From contig CAKMRJ010005634.1 in the NCBI GenBank assembly GCA_928212115.1, forward strand, positions 170,854,700 to 170,918,699: DNA of 64,000 bases, given 5' to 3'. The position numbers and the translations under genes are program-made. Source of the DNA: Lactuca virosa. Lineage: Eukaryota > Streptophyta > Magnoliopsida > Asterales > Asteraceae. This document shows, one piece after another, positions 35,120 to 47,536 of the stretch (within the stretch, counting starts at the first letter, position 1; every line of letters begins with the position of its first letter). The notes below the pieces were generated by a model. It saw nothing but the letters and a program-made list of their open reading frames with translations, did no database searches and had not been told where the DNA came from.

Positions 35120-36587
35120 TTAGACTTCGTCCTCGAAGTCTGTTGCGTCTGGAAACAACTCCGGGTAGTGCTCCCTTATCTCCTCCTTGGGCTCCCAAGT
35201 CCCCTCAGAACCCTTGCGGTGCTGCCACTGCACCTTCAACCTTGTTCCTCAAGGTTTTCGTCTTGCGATCCAAAATCGCCACCAGCCTCTCAATGTAGTT
35301 TAAGCTGTCGTGAACCTGAATATCCTCTAAGTGAATAATTGTTGAATCATCCACTAAGCACTTCTGCAACTGGGAAACATGGAAAGTGATGTGGATCTGA
35401 CTGAGCTCTGTTGGAAGATCCAATCGATACGTCACCTTGCCCACCCAGGCTATAATTCTGAAAGGGCCGATATACCTGGGGCCCAACTTGCCCCGCTTCC
35501 AGAACCGGATGACACCTTTCCAAGGTGACACCTTCATAAGGACCATATCGCCCACCTGAAACTCCAAGTTTGTACGCCGCTTGTCGGCGTAGCTCTTCTG
35601 CCGACTTTGAGCAGTCTGAAGCCTGCTCCGAACCTGCTGGATCCGCTCAGTAGTCTTGAGTACTACCTCAGTACTCCCCATGACTCTCTGACCAACCTTG
35701 CCCCAATAGATTGGGGTCCTACACTTCCTCCCGTAGAGCATCTGGAAGGGAGTTCGGTCTATACTGGCGTGGTAGCTGTTGTTATACGAAAATTCAGCTA
35801 ACGGAAGATACGTATCCCAACTGCCAACGAAATCCAAAACACATGCGCATAGCTTGTCCTTGAGAGTCTGAATCGTCCTCTCGCTCTGTCCGTCCGTCTG
35901 AGGGTGGAAAGCGGTGCTGAAGTGGAGACGAGTACCCATCTCGTCGTGAAACCGCTTCCAAAATTTGGAAGTGAAATGGACATCTCGGTCTGACACCACC
36001 AAGACAGGCACTCCATGTCGTGCTACTATCTCATGCACGTATATATCGGCCAGCTTCTCGACCGATATGCTCTCCTGGATCGGGATAAAATGAGCACTCT
36101 TAGTCAACTGATCCATGATGACCCATATCGAATCTACTCCACGTCCGATCCTAGGAAGCTTGGTGATGAAATCCATGGTGATATATTCCCATTTCCACAC
36201 GGGAATATCTAGCGGATGAATCTTACCGTGTGGTCTCTGGTGCTCAGCCTTGACCTTCCTGCAGGTCAAGCATCGCTCTACATACCATGCTACTTCCTGC
36301 TTCATTCAGGGCCACCAGTAATCAGGGCGAAGATCCCGATACAGCTTCGTCGCCCCGGGATGGATGGAGAACCTCGACTTGTGGGCCTCATCCATCAAAA
36401 CATGTCGTACTCCGCCCCAGTACGGAACCCATACCCTACCATGCAGGGTCAGCAACCCTCGGCTGTCATAGTCAAATGAGGCCACCTGGCCGACGATCTG
36501 CTCGCACTTCTGGCACTCTTCCTTCAGGCCCTCAACCTGCGCCTCTCTAATCTTCTCCAGCAATGGAGTAATCACTGTCATCCTCAA
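35120..36587 (-). pseudogene. E3 integrase with chromodomain-like C-terminus
   Basis: The region is nearly intact. The zinc domain shows EAHKSRFSIHPG and CLTCRKVKAEHQ, so the HHCC set is present, but a stop lies between the two parts near 36,306. The core motifs are TMDFITKLP, VVSDRDVHFTSKFW and QSERTIQTLKDKL, giving the D,D,E triad. The GPY/F region GKLGPRYIGPFRII and the ILDRKTKTLRNK block follow. A frameshift near 35,240 puts the final part in another frame, with the ancestral TAA at 35120-35122. The enzyme would insert cDNA into the genome; the tail type is thought to bias targeting to heterochromatin in chromoviruses. Confidence 0.92.
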
Positions 36588-38112
36588 GCAAATATCTCAA
36601 ATCGGAGCTGTCACTGCCTTGCGGCTCAGGGTATCGACCACCACATTGGCCTTGCCCGGGTGGTATAGGATTTCACAGTCGTAATCCTTCACCACATCTA
36701 ACCAGCGATGATGTGTCATGTTCTGATTCGGCGGATCCATGAGGTAACTCAAACTCTTATGGTTCGTGTAAATGGTATAACGGACCCCATAGAGGTAATG
36801 CCGCCAAATCTTAAGGGCGAAAACCACAGCCCCCATTCTAAATCATGCGTCAGATAGTTAGCCTTGTGAGGCTTTAGCTGCCTCGAAGCGTAGGCTATCA
36901 CGTGAACCCGATGCATCAACACTGCACCCATGCGCGTGATCGAAGCATCACAGTAAACCACTAAGTCATCGACGCCCTCCGGCAAAGTTAGGATCGGTGC
37001 CTCGCATAACCGCTGTCTGAGAGTCTCAAAGGCTGCCTGCTGCTCAGGCCCCCAGCGGAATGTCACCGACTTGTTGGTTAGTCGGGTCAAAGGAACAACG
37101 ATCTTGGCGAAATCCTGAATGAGTCTTCGATAATAACCCGCTAGACCAAGAAAACTCTGAATCTCAGATGGAGCCTCGTAACTTCCCACCACATCATGAC
37201 CTCTATCTTGGCCGGATCGACCAGAATACCCTTCTGGTTGACAAGGTGCCCTAGAAACCGCACCTCGCACAACCAGAACTCACACTTGGAGTACTTCGCG
37301 AAAAGTCTCTCCCTCCTCAGTGTCTCCAGCACCTCCTTCAGGTGGTTCTCATTCTCATGCTGCTCATGAGTCTTGGAATAAACCAAGATGTCATAAATGA
37401 AAACTATCATTGATCGGTCCAACATCGATCTGCACACACGGTTCATGAGGTCCATGAAGACGGCTGGGGCATTGGTGAGCCCAAACGACATCACCACAAA
37501 CTCATAGTGACCATAGTGAGTCCTAAAAGTTGTCTTCTGCACATCATCGTCCCTGACTCGTATCTGGTGATAACCCGATCTTAGATCAATCTTGTAGAAC
37601 CATGATGCACCCTGTAGCTGGTCAAACAAATCATCAATCCTCGGGAGGGGATAACGGTTCTTCACAGTTACCTTATTTAGCTCCCGGTAGTCTATGCACA
37701 TCTGATGTGACATCGGGGCTCCCCATGGCAAACTACTCGGCATGATAAATCCCTTTCCTAGAAGCTCTTGCAGTTGCGTAGACAACTCCTGCATCTCGGG
37801 AGGAGCCAACCGATATGGTGCCTTGGCTATCGGAGCCGCACCAGGGACTAGGTCAATCCTGAACTCAACCTGTCTCTCCGGAGGTATCCCAGGCAAATCC
37901 TTCAGGAATATGTTCGGGTACTCTCGCACTACCGGTACATCATCCACTGTCGCCTTATCCTTATCTCGGGTATCCATAACGTAGGCGACATATCCTTCGC
38001 AACTCTGCTGAAGGTAGCGCCTCGCCCTCGCTGCCGAACATAAAGTCGGTTCATGCTGCGGCCTCTCGCCCTGAATCACTAACCCTCCCCCACAACGAGT
38101 CCGAACACTCAC
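36588..38112 (-). pseudogene. E3 reverse transcriptase and RNase H, catalytic Asp lost
   Basis: RT entry motifs VEFRIDLVPGAAPIAKAPYR and QMCIDYRELNKV are visible, but a short stretch between PWGAP and QMCIDYR is deleted. The polymerase motif reads FIYDILVY: the first catalytic Asp codon is now Tyr (GAC-type to TAT at 37393-37395 on the minus strand). Its E2 homologue is FIDD. The frame shifts near 37,160-37,270, and the RNase H part (VVYCDAS, TNHKSLSYLMD) continues in two further frames to VVVDTLSRKAV near 36,610. The Asp of TDHKSL is Asn here. Confidence 0.92.
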
Positions 38113-38424
38113 TAGCTGCTACTCGCAGTCGATCACTGCCCCATTGGGTCTCAACCAGTCCATACCTACTATAACCTTGTTCCCTCGCAGGGGAATGTGG
38201 GACCAAATCTACTAAAAACTGCTCGTTGAACAACTGCAACGTACACCCCAGATGAACTATGGCGAACCGAACGGTCCTATCGTCTCCTATCTCTACATCC
38301 AGTGGACAGTCTAACTCCCCTAGAGCTGCAACAAACCGCCTGATAAGTGCAAGCGACACAAAAGATCGGGTGGCCCCCGAATCGAACAATACCATGGTTG
38401 ATATACCGTTCACTAAGAAAGATC
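38113..38424 (-). pseudogene. E3 aspartic protease
   Basis: The frame begins right after the putative intron: SFLVNG then VLFDSGATRSFVSLAL with the DSG active site. The linker VRFAIVHLGCTLQLFNEQFL leads towards RT, where the frame shifts near 38,190-38,110. Confidence 0.88.
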
Positions 38425-38491
38425 CTATAACGAAACAAACAAACATAAGCAACAATCAATACGAATAAAGAGATAAGGAGAGAATACATAC
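38425..38491 (-). other. Putative 67-nt intron at the gag-protease junction of E3
   Basis: Minus strand: gag ends DVVTG-like with codon G split, donor G|GTATGT at 38491, T-rich body, acceptor TTATAG ending at 38425. Removing exactly 67 nt keeps the frame from gag into SFLVNG, whereas reading through ends in another frame. The same insertion is at 5923-5992 in E2. The GT-AG ends, AT-rich body and in-frame effect support an intron. An alternative is a ribosomal frameshift spacer, but the two copies share no slippery site that I can see. Confidence 0.65.
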
Positions 38492-39400
38492 CCGTCACAA
38501 CATCGGGAGCCACATGCGCTTCCTCTGCAGTAAGCTGAAAAGCCCTGCTCCTCTCCGTAGGCGCCTCTTCTCGGCCCTGTCGGCCATCTGTAATCCTCAA
38601 CGTGGCCCGCCACCTGTCCTGCTGTTGCTAAACTCGGACACTGGGCCATTTTGTGGCCCTTCTGATTGCACTGAAAGCAAATCAGATCTAAAACTGCTGT
38701 GGTGGTGGTGGTAGTTGTACAATCCATGCTCATGTGACCAGTTCGACTGTTCTTGAAGCAGCCCGAACTCCCCGCCCTGCACGCCCCCTCGTGCATCTTG
38801 CCGCACTTGCCACACCGGTTGCGGCCCTGCTGGCTCCTCGATCTGTGATTTGATACCTTGGGCTTCTTGCCCGAACTACCTGTCTGAACCCCATCTGGTT
38901 TCCTCTTTCTCTCCATCTCCAAATCCAGCTCCCTCTCCCGAGCCCTAGCAATCATATCCTCCAGCGTCTTGCAGCTGGATCGGCTTACAAACTAGCAAAT
39001 ATCACTCTGCAACATCTCATGATATCGGGCCTTTTTCATCTCCTCATCCGCCACGTACTGCAGAACGAGGAGGGTCCTCTCCTTAAACTTGGCGGTGATC
39101 TCCGCCACTGTCTCAGTCGTCTGCTCGAGATCCTGGAACTCCCTAGCAAGTTGTTGCACCTCAATCACAGGTGCAAACTCGTCCCTGAACCAGGACGAAA
39201 AATCACTCCATGTCATCGCATCTAGAACTGCATCATCTCCAATGGCTCGTCCGACCTCCTCCCACTAGTCACGTGCCCTCTTTTTCAGAAGACAGGATGC
39301 AAGTCGGACTTGTCCCACTCGGGACATCTGCTGGTGCAGAAAGCGTTGGCGACATCCACCAACCATCTGCTGCTAGCAATGGGGTCTCGAGCCCCATGAT
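38492..39400 (-). pseudogene. E3 gag, C-terminal part
   Basis: Capsid-like segment DEFAPVIEVQQLAREFQDLEQ and DEEMKKARYHEMLQSDI is followed by a stop at about 38,992. The frame resumes with MIARARERELDLEME, then three zinc-knuckle relatives: CGKCGKMHEGAC, CFKNSRTGHMSMDC and CFQCNQKGHKMAQC. The last is a complete CCHC. Segment 39,220-39,400 is frameshifted relative to the rest. It joins the N-terminal part at 49,755 when E4 is ignored. Confidence 0.88.
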
Positions 39401-39734
39401 TGTGACATACCCAAATTCACGGTCATTTTAAAAATTTTATTTATGCTTATTTTAAAACATTGGGATGTCATTGTCAATACATTCATTTAAACTAGTGATG
39501 TCATTGTCAATACTTTCCGAAGAAATGTATTTGTTTATATTAAAACATTGGGATGTCATTGTCAATACATAAACATAAGCATAAACAGAGCTTACATTCA
39601 TTTAAACTAGTGATCTACATCTCCTTTAATCTTTCAGTGTAATGTAGCTTCGTATCGACACTTGTGATACGAATAAACTGAGTGGGTCAGGTTGGGAAAC
39701 CTGGTGAATACATAGGGATTTCAATACCATAATG

Positions 39735-39791
<57 letters not shown>

Positions 39792-39800
39792 CTCACCTCG

Positions 39801-39877
<77 letters not shown>

Positions 39878-41289
39878 ATATATATATATATATATTACCA
39901 CTCACAAAAATACAATTTCACCACATATAAGCAACTCTTACCCCACCCCATCGATCATATCATCGACACGGTCCATACTCTCGGATCTAAAATTTACCTC
40001 TTTACTTAATCCATACTTCCGGATCTAAAACTAACCTATTTACCTGATCCCTACTCCCGGATCTGAAACTAACCTCTTTACCTGATCCATACTCCCGGAT
40101 CTGAAACTAACCACCTTACCTGATCCATACTCCCGGATCGCGTATGTCTGATCCATACTCCCGGATCAATAATTATGCACATTCCATACTCTCGGACTAG
40201 GGACAATTTACTATGTCTAATCCATACTCTCGGATCAATGTCAAGTTCTAAAGTTATTCCCTCCGTGTATATCTCACTCGTACTCGTAAGCAGATACTAC
40301 CCAATATTCCCCTTAATTAATTTAGGTTTACACTGTATCCTAAATCATCATAAATATTCAAGTATGCTCTTTAACACGTATTTCAGGAAATATCAAATAT
40401 TTCACACATAAACATATCATTTAATACTTTAATCAATACTTGTAATAAAATCATGTTCATGAAAGGGACTATGCACTCACTTGTTAAAATGATGATACCA
40501 AACTCGGACAGTGCTTCACTTCTCAACAATATAATTTCCTTCGACGAAACCTGGTATTATTACCACTAGATTTGAGTCTAATATTTGTCGTGACTAATTA
40601 TTAGTCTTAGCATTATTATTATTATATAATCGTTTAAACAATATTTTCCAACCACTATGTACAGACAGGGGCCAGACATAAAACACCGGAGGGCATGACC
40701 ATTTTGGCATATAGCACTTCTGAAATCCAACAACCATATGCGGCCCTTTAAACCAGATTTCCGTACCGCGAGTAGTTAAAAATATATTATAATGACACTT
40801 ATATAAGTCATAATAATAGCTGAAATATTTATTATAAGTTCATAATAACAATACTAATTTTAAATATAAGCTATATTTAAAATAGGGTAAGCATAACGTA
40901 ATTAAAAGGGAGTTTTAGCTAGGAGTCGGCTTTGCAGGGGCAGAACTTCGTCGCTTAATCTTTCTAAAAAAGATTTTTGCAACGCTTCAACGCTCGTCTT
41001 ACTATACTAAAACTACAGAAAGAGAAGTCGAATCACGAGGGACTGAAATGCTCGGGGGATAAGAAGAGAAAGACTCTTGAATCAAGAGAACCGTGCAAGA
41101 AATATGAGAAGCTATAGGCTCTAATTTATAGTAACTGAATGTTCAAAAACCACCATCTATATTTACTTAAATTACTAAACACCCATTTATAATACTATTT
41201 TAAATAGATTTAATGATATTTGTACTAAACTAATGTCGAAAGTACTCAACACTAGACTTATAACGACCGCATCGTCGATACTTTTCTAA

Positions 41290-41368
<79 letters not shown>

Positions 41369-42057
41369 ACACTTTATTTTAATACGTAAATGTGCTATTA
41401 AAAATTATAACTTGTTCATACGAACTCCGTGTTTGACTTTCTTTATATCCATGCGTAGCTATCGACGAGATCTACATCTTTCGTTTGGACTCTGTCGGCT
41501 AAATTTGAATTTATATTTTTGTCCATATTTTTATAAAATTAAATGATTTTGCTAAAATCATAACTCTCTCGTACGGACTCTGTTTTTGGCATTCTTTTTC
41601 TCAAAATTTCTATTTTAAGGAGTACTACGATTTTCTTTTTGGTCGCATTAGCTAAAAGTCAACGATTCTCTTCGTATCTTTTTACGTCATACATTCGTTG
41701 TGCGCGGCTACCTTTTATATCTTATAAAAATCATATCTAATTCATACGGAGTCGGATTTCTACGAAATTTATATTTTGGGATCGGGAAGACGTGTACTTT
41801 CTAAATATATAATAATACATATATGTTTTGGCGCACTTATTTTTACGATTTACGGACGATTCGACTGATTTTTCCTATATTATTATATTATAATAATCAT
41901 GAAACCTATAATATTCACATAATTCTTCTTTATTAAATCAAATAGGTTACAATTGTTGACCATAACTATTACTTTGGTTAAGATTATTTATCCTAGATAA
42001 TAAAAAAAAATCATTTTAACGCTTATTATTGACTAGCCCGAATCTGCAGGTGTTACA
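39401..42057 (-). repeat. 3' LTR of E4
   Basis: 2,657 bp with TA arrays at about 39735-39785, 39806-39895 and 41290-41363. A tandem repeat of GATCCATACTCCCGGATCTGAAACTAAC lies at about 39975-40215, inside a span bounded by a GTGAGT donor-like site at 40480 and an acceptor-like site near 39661 (minus). Confidence 0.9.
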
Positions 42058-43304
42058 ATTATCTCCCCTTTAGGATGATTATGTCCTGGAATCATCAACA
42101 AAACAGGGCTTGTATAATGAATATGTACGTTTCCTTTCCATCCTAGGTGGTAATCGTAAATATTATGTCCTTTCAAATGAGTATCTAACTCTAGAACTCC
42201 TTAACTGATGGCGGTGTGCAATCTTGCACCCGCTCTTTATCCTATGTTGGACTTTCAATCGTAACCTTCGAGTTACAAACTCAATCCTTATTGGAGACTC
42301 CTGCTCCTTCTTAAAATGACTTAAATTAAGATAAGTTATTAACTTCAATTATCGTAACAGACCAACGGGACATGTTCTAATGACACCTCGTCGTATGATG
42401 CAATGCTTAGACTCAGGTTTTTTAGAGTCAAATTCTAGAACGGAATATACCTTCCTTCATGTTCTAATGTGATATAATCACATTTTAGCATGTAGCACTT
42501 CTAGCTACAAGCTTCTTACCTTAACAACGGCTGCGATACTTCTATTGATCGCTTCGATTATCTTTCACTTCAATCTTCTGGTTTAAGTCAGATGCTACAT
42601 CGATCTTGGTTCTTTGAACCACATAACATACTCATCTTAGTCGGACTCGATTTGATATGACCATTAGGGTCGAATTAACAATCATCTTCTTAGTCATTAC
42701 CGAAACGATCATAACGACAGACATGAACAAAACAGAATCAATTACTAGTGCCTTGGTAACTTTGTGACTTTCCCTGATCCAAGTGCGAGTCATGTGCTTC
42801 CGGTAGTATAGACATCTACTACCTTTCACACCTACTCATACTTGTCCCAAGTATTGTCTCGCAGTCCCCAAGTTCTTATTTCCTAAAATCACAAAACGAT
42901 TTAACACATACGAATGTGTCCAAATAATCATAAAAATTTCCATAGACTCGACTAGAACTACTTCCATGCGTATCTCCAATCATCAATTCTGCTTCAACTC
43001 GGTTGGTGGTGGAGATTCCAGACGATGAGATAACTTCGTGGATTATACCAAAAGTTCTTTCTTTCTGCTAATCGAGAGTACACTTCTCGCGTACTAGACA
43101 TATTATTTATTAGACGCATTCCAAAGGCAAGATACCTCTCTTACGATATCTTCTGATAAGTGTCATTCACTATCGTAAGCCTCCTCGTTTCCTCCGTTTA
43201 CTCAATTTGCTACGAGTCTTCACCACGACGTTATGTTCACGGAAGCATGCGTTCAGCGTATCAGGACGAGAATATAGAAAGAGAAGGTTTAGACACATAA
43301 TCCT

Positions 43305-43637
43305 TGTTGGGGTACAAAGTTTTACATGAATGACTTTGTAATGTTTTACTTTTGTAGACCCACTTGCATGTGGTGCATTAGCCTTTTGACATGAGATAGA
43401 GAGTGAGAGAGAGACATGTAAACACCTCTATATAAGGTGGGTTTAGTTCACTTGTAGAGGTGTGCTTGAGAGGTGTAAAAGTTGAGTGTGTAAGTGTGTG
43501 TTATTTATGTAGACTAGATCTATGTCCTTTTTTTGTAACACAATACATAATCAATACATCTCTTGAACACCCAAATCACCATGTTCATTGTGCAATCTTT
43601 AATTCCGCATGTCAAATCATGTTCTTTAGTCTCTACA
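43305..43637 (+). repeat. 5' LTR of E7
   Basis: Contains a TATA-like CTCTATATAAGG at about 43428-43438 and a (GA)-rich GAGATAGAGAGTGAGAGAGAG stretch before it. Confidence 0.9.
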
Positions 43638-46456
43638 ATTGGTATCAGAGCGGGTCTTCAAGATCAACACGATTTTTGAAGAACGATTCTCGGTTTGGCA
43701 ACTTTTGTCACAATTGAAGCAAGTTTGGTGAGTCTCTCTCTATGATCTTTCTCAATTTCATTGAATTTGTGCATTACGTTTTTGAATTTTGATCAACTTG
43801 TTTCGTTGAATCTAATCCTTTCGTTGAATCTAATCCATTTTTACCCCATTGGTGATTCAACAATTTTTTTTTAAAACGATCAAGCCTAAATCTGAATTCA
43901 AAAGATTTAATTCTATGTTATTCATTGATTTAAGTGTTAAAAGCCCAATGTCTGATCGATAATTGTTCATTTAAATTGATTGAGCCCAATTAATTAATAT
44001 ACTTTCTGTTCATGATCTGATCCGATACCATTCAATTGAGCCCATAAATTGATTAATCCGAAATTGTTACTGTTTGAGCCCATTGATTCAACAAATCCAT
44101 TCGATACATATTAAGAGTCGTTCTTTTTCGTCATACGTATTCGTTGTTGAGGAGTCTTCATTGTATGCTTAAACCTGTTGTACATTCTTGATCGTCTTTT
44201 TGATTAATGTTCTTGAGTTCCGATTTTGCTTTAATGATTCTGAATAATCGATTAAAGTTTGTTTGTAAACTTGTGAATCGATTAAAATAGATTTGTTCTA
44301 GAACAAATCGGTTATGATCAAATTAAAGCAAAGAAGTCGTAAATTGGATCTTTGAGTTTTATGAATTTGAACAGTTGAAGGAGGTGAAGAACAGTTTTTT
44401 GAACATAGTTTGATCCACAATTTGGTATTGGAATCATCGATTTTGTGTTTTATGATTTTTGACTTCAAAAAGTCAAACTCGAGATTTAAGAGATGATTCG
44501 ATGAATTTGTAACTGAAATTGGTTAATACAAGTTGTTTTGAGGTTATGGATGTCGAAATCAAGTCCGATTTGGGGTTTAATTTCGAAATGGGAGTGTGTT
44601 CATGATGAACAAACATTATGTTCGTTCATATTTGCTTCTTGAACGAGATGTGCTGGGATTTGATTTCAATGCTCAAGGGATGAAGTGATTGAAGATGCAG
44701 GCAGTCGAAATTGTGATTTAGTTTGAATGATAAAAGCGAAGTTGATTTTGAGGTGTACAGTTGATTTCGATGATGATAGGCGAAGTTTGATGGGTTGGGG
44801 ATAAACAAATGAAGACTTGGATTTGATGTTGATTTCGATTGAAGAACAGGTTAGATTGAAGATCTGTTAACGAAGGCTTAGGTGCCTAATTGAACGGATA
44901 TCGACTATGAAATTATTATTTGTTTGATAAACGAAGGATGATTTGGGGTCGACTAAGAATGATGATGTACGAAGGGTTGATTTTTGATGTTGGGCTATGG
45001 GAAGTTTGATCAGATTTCGAAGGATTGGCTTTATGTTGGTTCTTGGATTAGTCAATGTTAATGATTAAAAAAGAACTGGAATCGATTAATTGGAGTTACT
45101 CTATGAAGGTTTGGGAACCATGAGATCATGATGGTCGAAATTTTTTTTATCACGGAAAAACGAAGGCTCAATGTCAATGAACGAAATTGATAAATAGGGA
45201 TGAAGTCGATTCAGAGACTAAATGATTAAGATGTTATTCAGAGGCTTCGACTACCTTCGATTTCGTTAATCAGTGTGAAAAAATTTCGTTAGTTTGGTGC
45301 GGTGATTGAATCTAACGAAGGGGTGATTGTTTCTAACGAAGGGTGATGTTTGTTTCTAACGAAGGGTGTTTTGAATTTTATACGAAGGGTAGGAAAAAGA
45401 GCAGATGATTTCATACGAAGGGTTAAAATTTCGTATGTTTTGAATGAAAAAGCTCAAAGTTTCGTAAATGACCCTTGAAGTTTCGACAGTTTGACAAAAC
45501 TTAAAATCTTCGTACGAATTGGCCTAGTCTTCGTTAGTTTTGAAGAAAAATTGAAAATTTTCGAAAACAGCCCCTAACCTTTCGAATGTTTGGCAACTTT
45601 GACAATTGGGGTTATTCTTCGAATGTTTCGAGGACAAAAGGGCAGTATTGTCGAAATTAGTCCCTAAGGTTTCGAAAACTTGGCTGTTCATACCAAAATT
45701 TGAAAAAGGACTGATTTTGCTGGGAAATTGAAGAATATGCATTTCAGGCCCCCGCAGTTTGTGCAAATTGACGCTTTCTACCCATCTTTGGAAAAGGGGG
45801 GAGAGTTTTGCATTTTTGGCTGTTTTGGGCGCACCGGGTCACTGCAGAATTTTGAAATTGACAACTTCTACCTATTTTTGAGAAATTTTGTCAAAGGCGG
45901 TCCGTGAACGAAACTAAAAATTAAAGATTTTTTGGGTTTTCCGGATTGAAGCACAAAGTTTATGCCACATGTTAAGGGAGAGTTTTGACACGAAAAATTC
46001 CGAATAGAGCACGTTCTCTTTCCTTGAAGGTTTTATAATCAAGCTTTGATTATAAAAAGGGGGAGAAATTTATATGGAAATTCGAACTTGAATTTTTCAT
46101 ATTACGCGGATTTGACGACCGAAGTGACCTTGAATTTTTGAAGTATACGAAATGAAGCGATTGGAGATTCGGAAGTGATTTCATTTCGAAATGGGTTTGG
46201 TTTTATTGAAGATTTTTGGGGTGTGTTCTTATGCTCAACTTTTGGGTGATCAATTTGGAGTTTGAGAAGCTCGTGATCATTCGTTGATGCTCGGTTTGTA
46301 TGGTCTCACATCCTAGAGCCCAAATTGAAGAATCATGGAAGAATTGAAGATTGAAGTTCGTTTCGATACGTGTCACCCTTGAGACTCGGATCGCGTAGTT
46401 GCTCGATTTTGGAAGATTTGAAGTGGGTCATTCATTCCTAAATTTGAGGGGGAGAA

Positions 46457-46788
46457 TGTTGGGGTACAAAGTTTTCCATGAATGACTTTGTAATGTTTGA
46501 ATTTTGTAGACCGACTTACATGTGGTGCATTAGCCTTTTGACATGAGATAGAGAGTGAGAGAGAGACATGTAAACACCTCTATATAAGGTGGGTTTAGTC
46601 CACTTGTAGAGGTGTGCTTGAGAGGTGTAAAAGTTGAGTGTGTAAGTGTGTGTTATTTATGTAGACTAGATCTATGTCCTTTTTTGTAACACAATACATA
46701 ATCAATACATCTCTTGAACACCCAAATCACCATGTTCATTGTGCAATCTTTAATTCCGCATGTCAAACCATGTTCTTTAGTCTCTACA
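46457..46788 (+). repeat. 3' LTR of E7
   Basis: Nearly identical to 43305-43637, differing at roughly nine positions (for example TTTACTTTT versus TTGAATTTT). Confidence 0.9.
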
Positions 46789-47129
46789 ATCCTCCTTATT
46801 ATTCCGAAAAGTTACATGTCAGTTCTAATATTGTAATTAAACGTTTAGAAATCTGAACACATAAAATTTTCAGATCCGGTCCGCAATAGATAATGGATCT
46901 GATCAAATAATAGCATCATAAAGCATATAAGGCTATAACATAAATCATTTTGCACATAAAATCAATTTAGGCATTTAATCTTAAAGTAAGCTAGTGCTTG
47001 TGTCAATGTAGGTGTACTACCTAAAATATAATAGACACACTCCTCACGATCATCGCTTAGCATTCTAAGTTTAAGTCTAGAAATTTCCTAAAATTCCTAG
47101 TTCTCTTAAACTAATGCTCTGATACCATC

Positions 47130-47482
47130 TGTGATATCCCCAAATTCACGGTCATTTTAAAATTTTTATTTATGCTTATTTTAAAATCAGAGTATCCTTT
47201 TTAAAGAACAATGTTGCGAAATTTTGTTCCCAGAAAACATGATAAAGGTTTTATCAAAGCATTTCTGAAGAAATGTATTTGTTTATATTAAAACAGTGGG
47301 ATGTCATTGTCAATACAGGAACATAAGCATAAGCAGACCTTACATTCATTTAAACTAGTGATCTACATCTCCTTTAATCTCTCAGTGTAATGTAACTTCG
47401 TATCGACAACTCTGACGCAAATAAACTGAGTGGGTCAGGTTGGGAAACCTGGTGAGTACATAAGGATTTCAATCCCACAATG

Positions 47483-47536
<54 letters not shown>

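Larger units (their letters stand above)
43305..46788 (+). mobile_element. E7: short-LTR non-autonomous element, TSD ATCCT
   Basis: LTRs 43305-43637 and 46457-46788 (333 and 332 bp, about nine differences by eye) start TGTTGGGGTAC and end GTCTCTACA. The duplication ATCCT is at 43300-43304 and 46789-46793. PBS TGGTATCAGAGC lies at 43640-43651, and the polypurine tract TTTGAGGGGGAGAA at 46443-46456. The 2.8-kb interior has no open frame on the sense strand over 60 codons and no retroviral motif. The TGTTG ends and PBS position fit copia. Size and content resemble a LARD- or TRIM-like element. Confidence 0.9.
42058..47129 (-). other. Interior of E4, non-coding, holding E7 and PBS
   Basis: 42058-43304 and 46789-47129 are E4 interior. 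I find no gag, protease or RT motif there. The text near 47,108-47,129 is the PBS and its flank. The rest is element E7. Confidence 0.7.

Noticed and set aside
39626..40028. Overlapping frames rich in Ile-Tyr on both strands
   Set aside because: Translations of (TA)n arrays. The same applies at 2599-2907, 41289-41546, 47430-47666 and 49347-49535.
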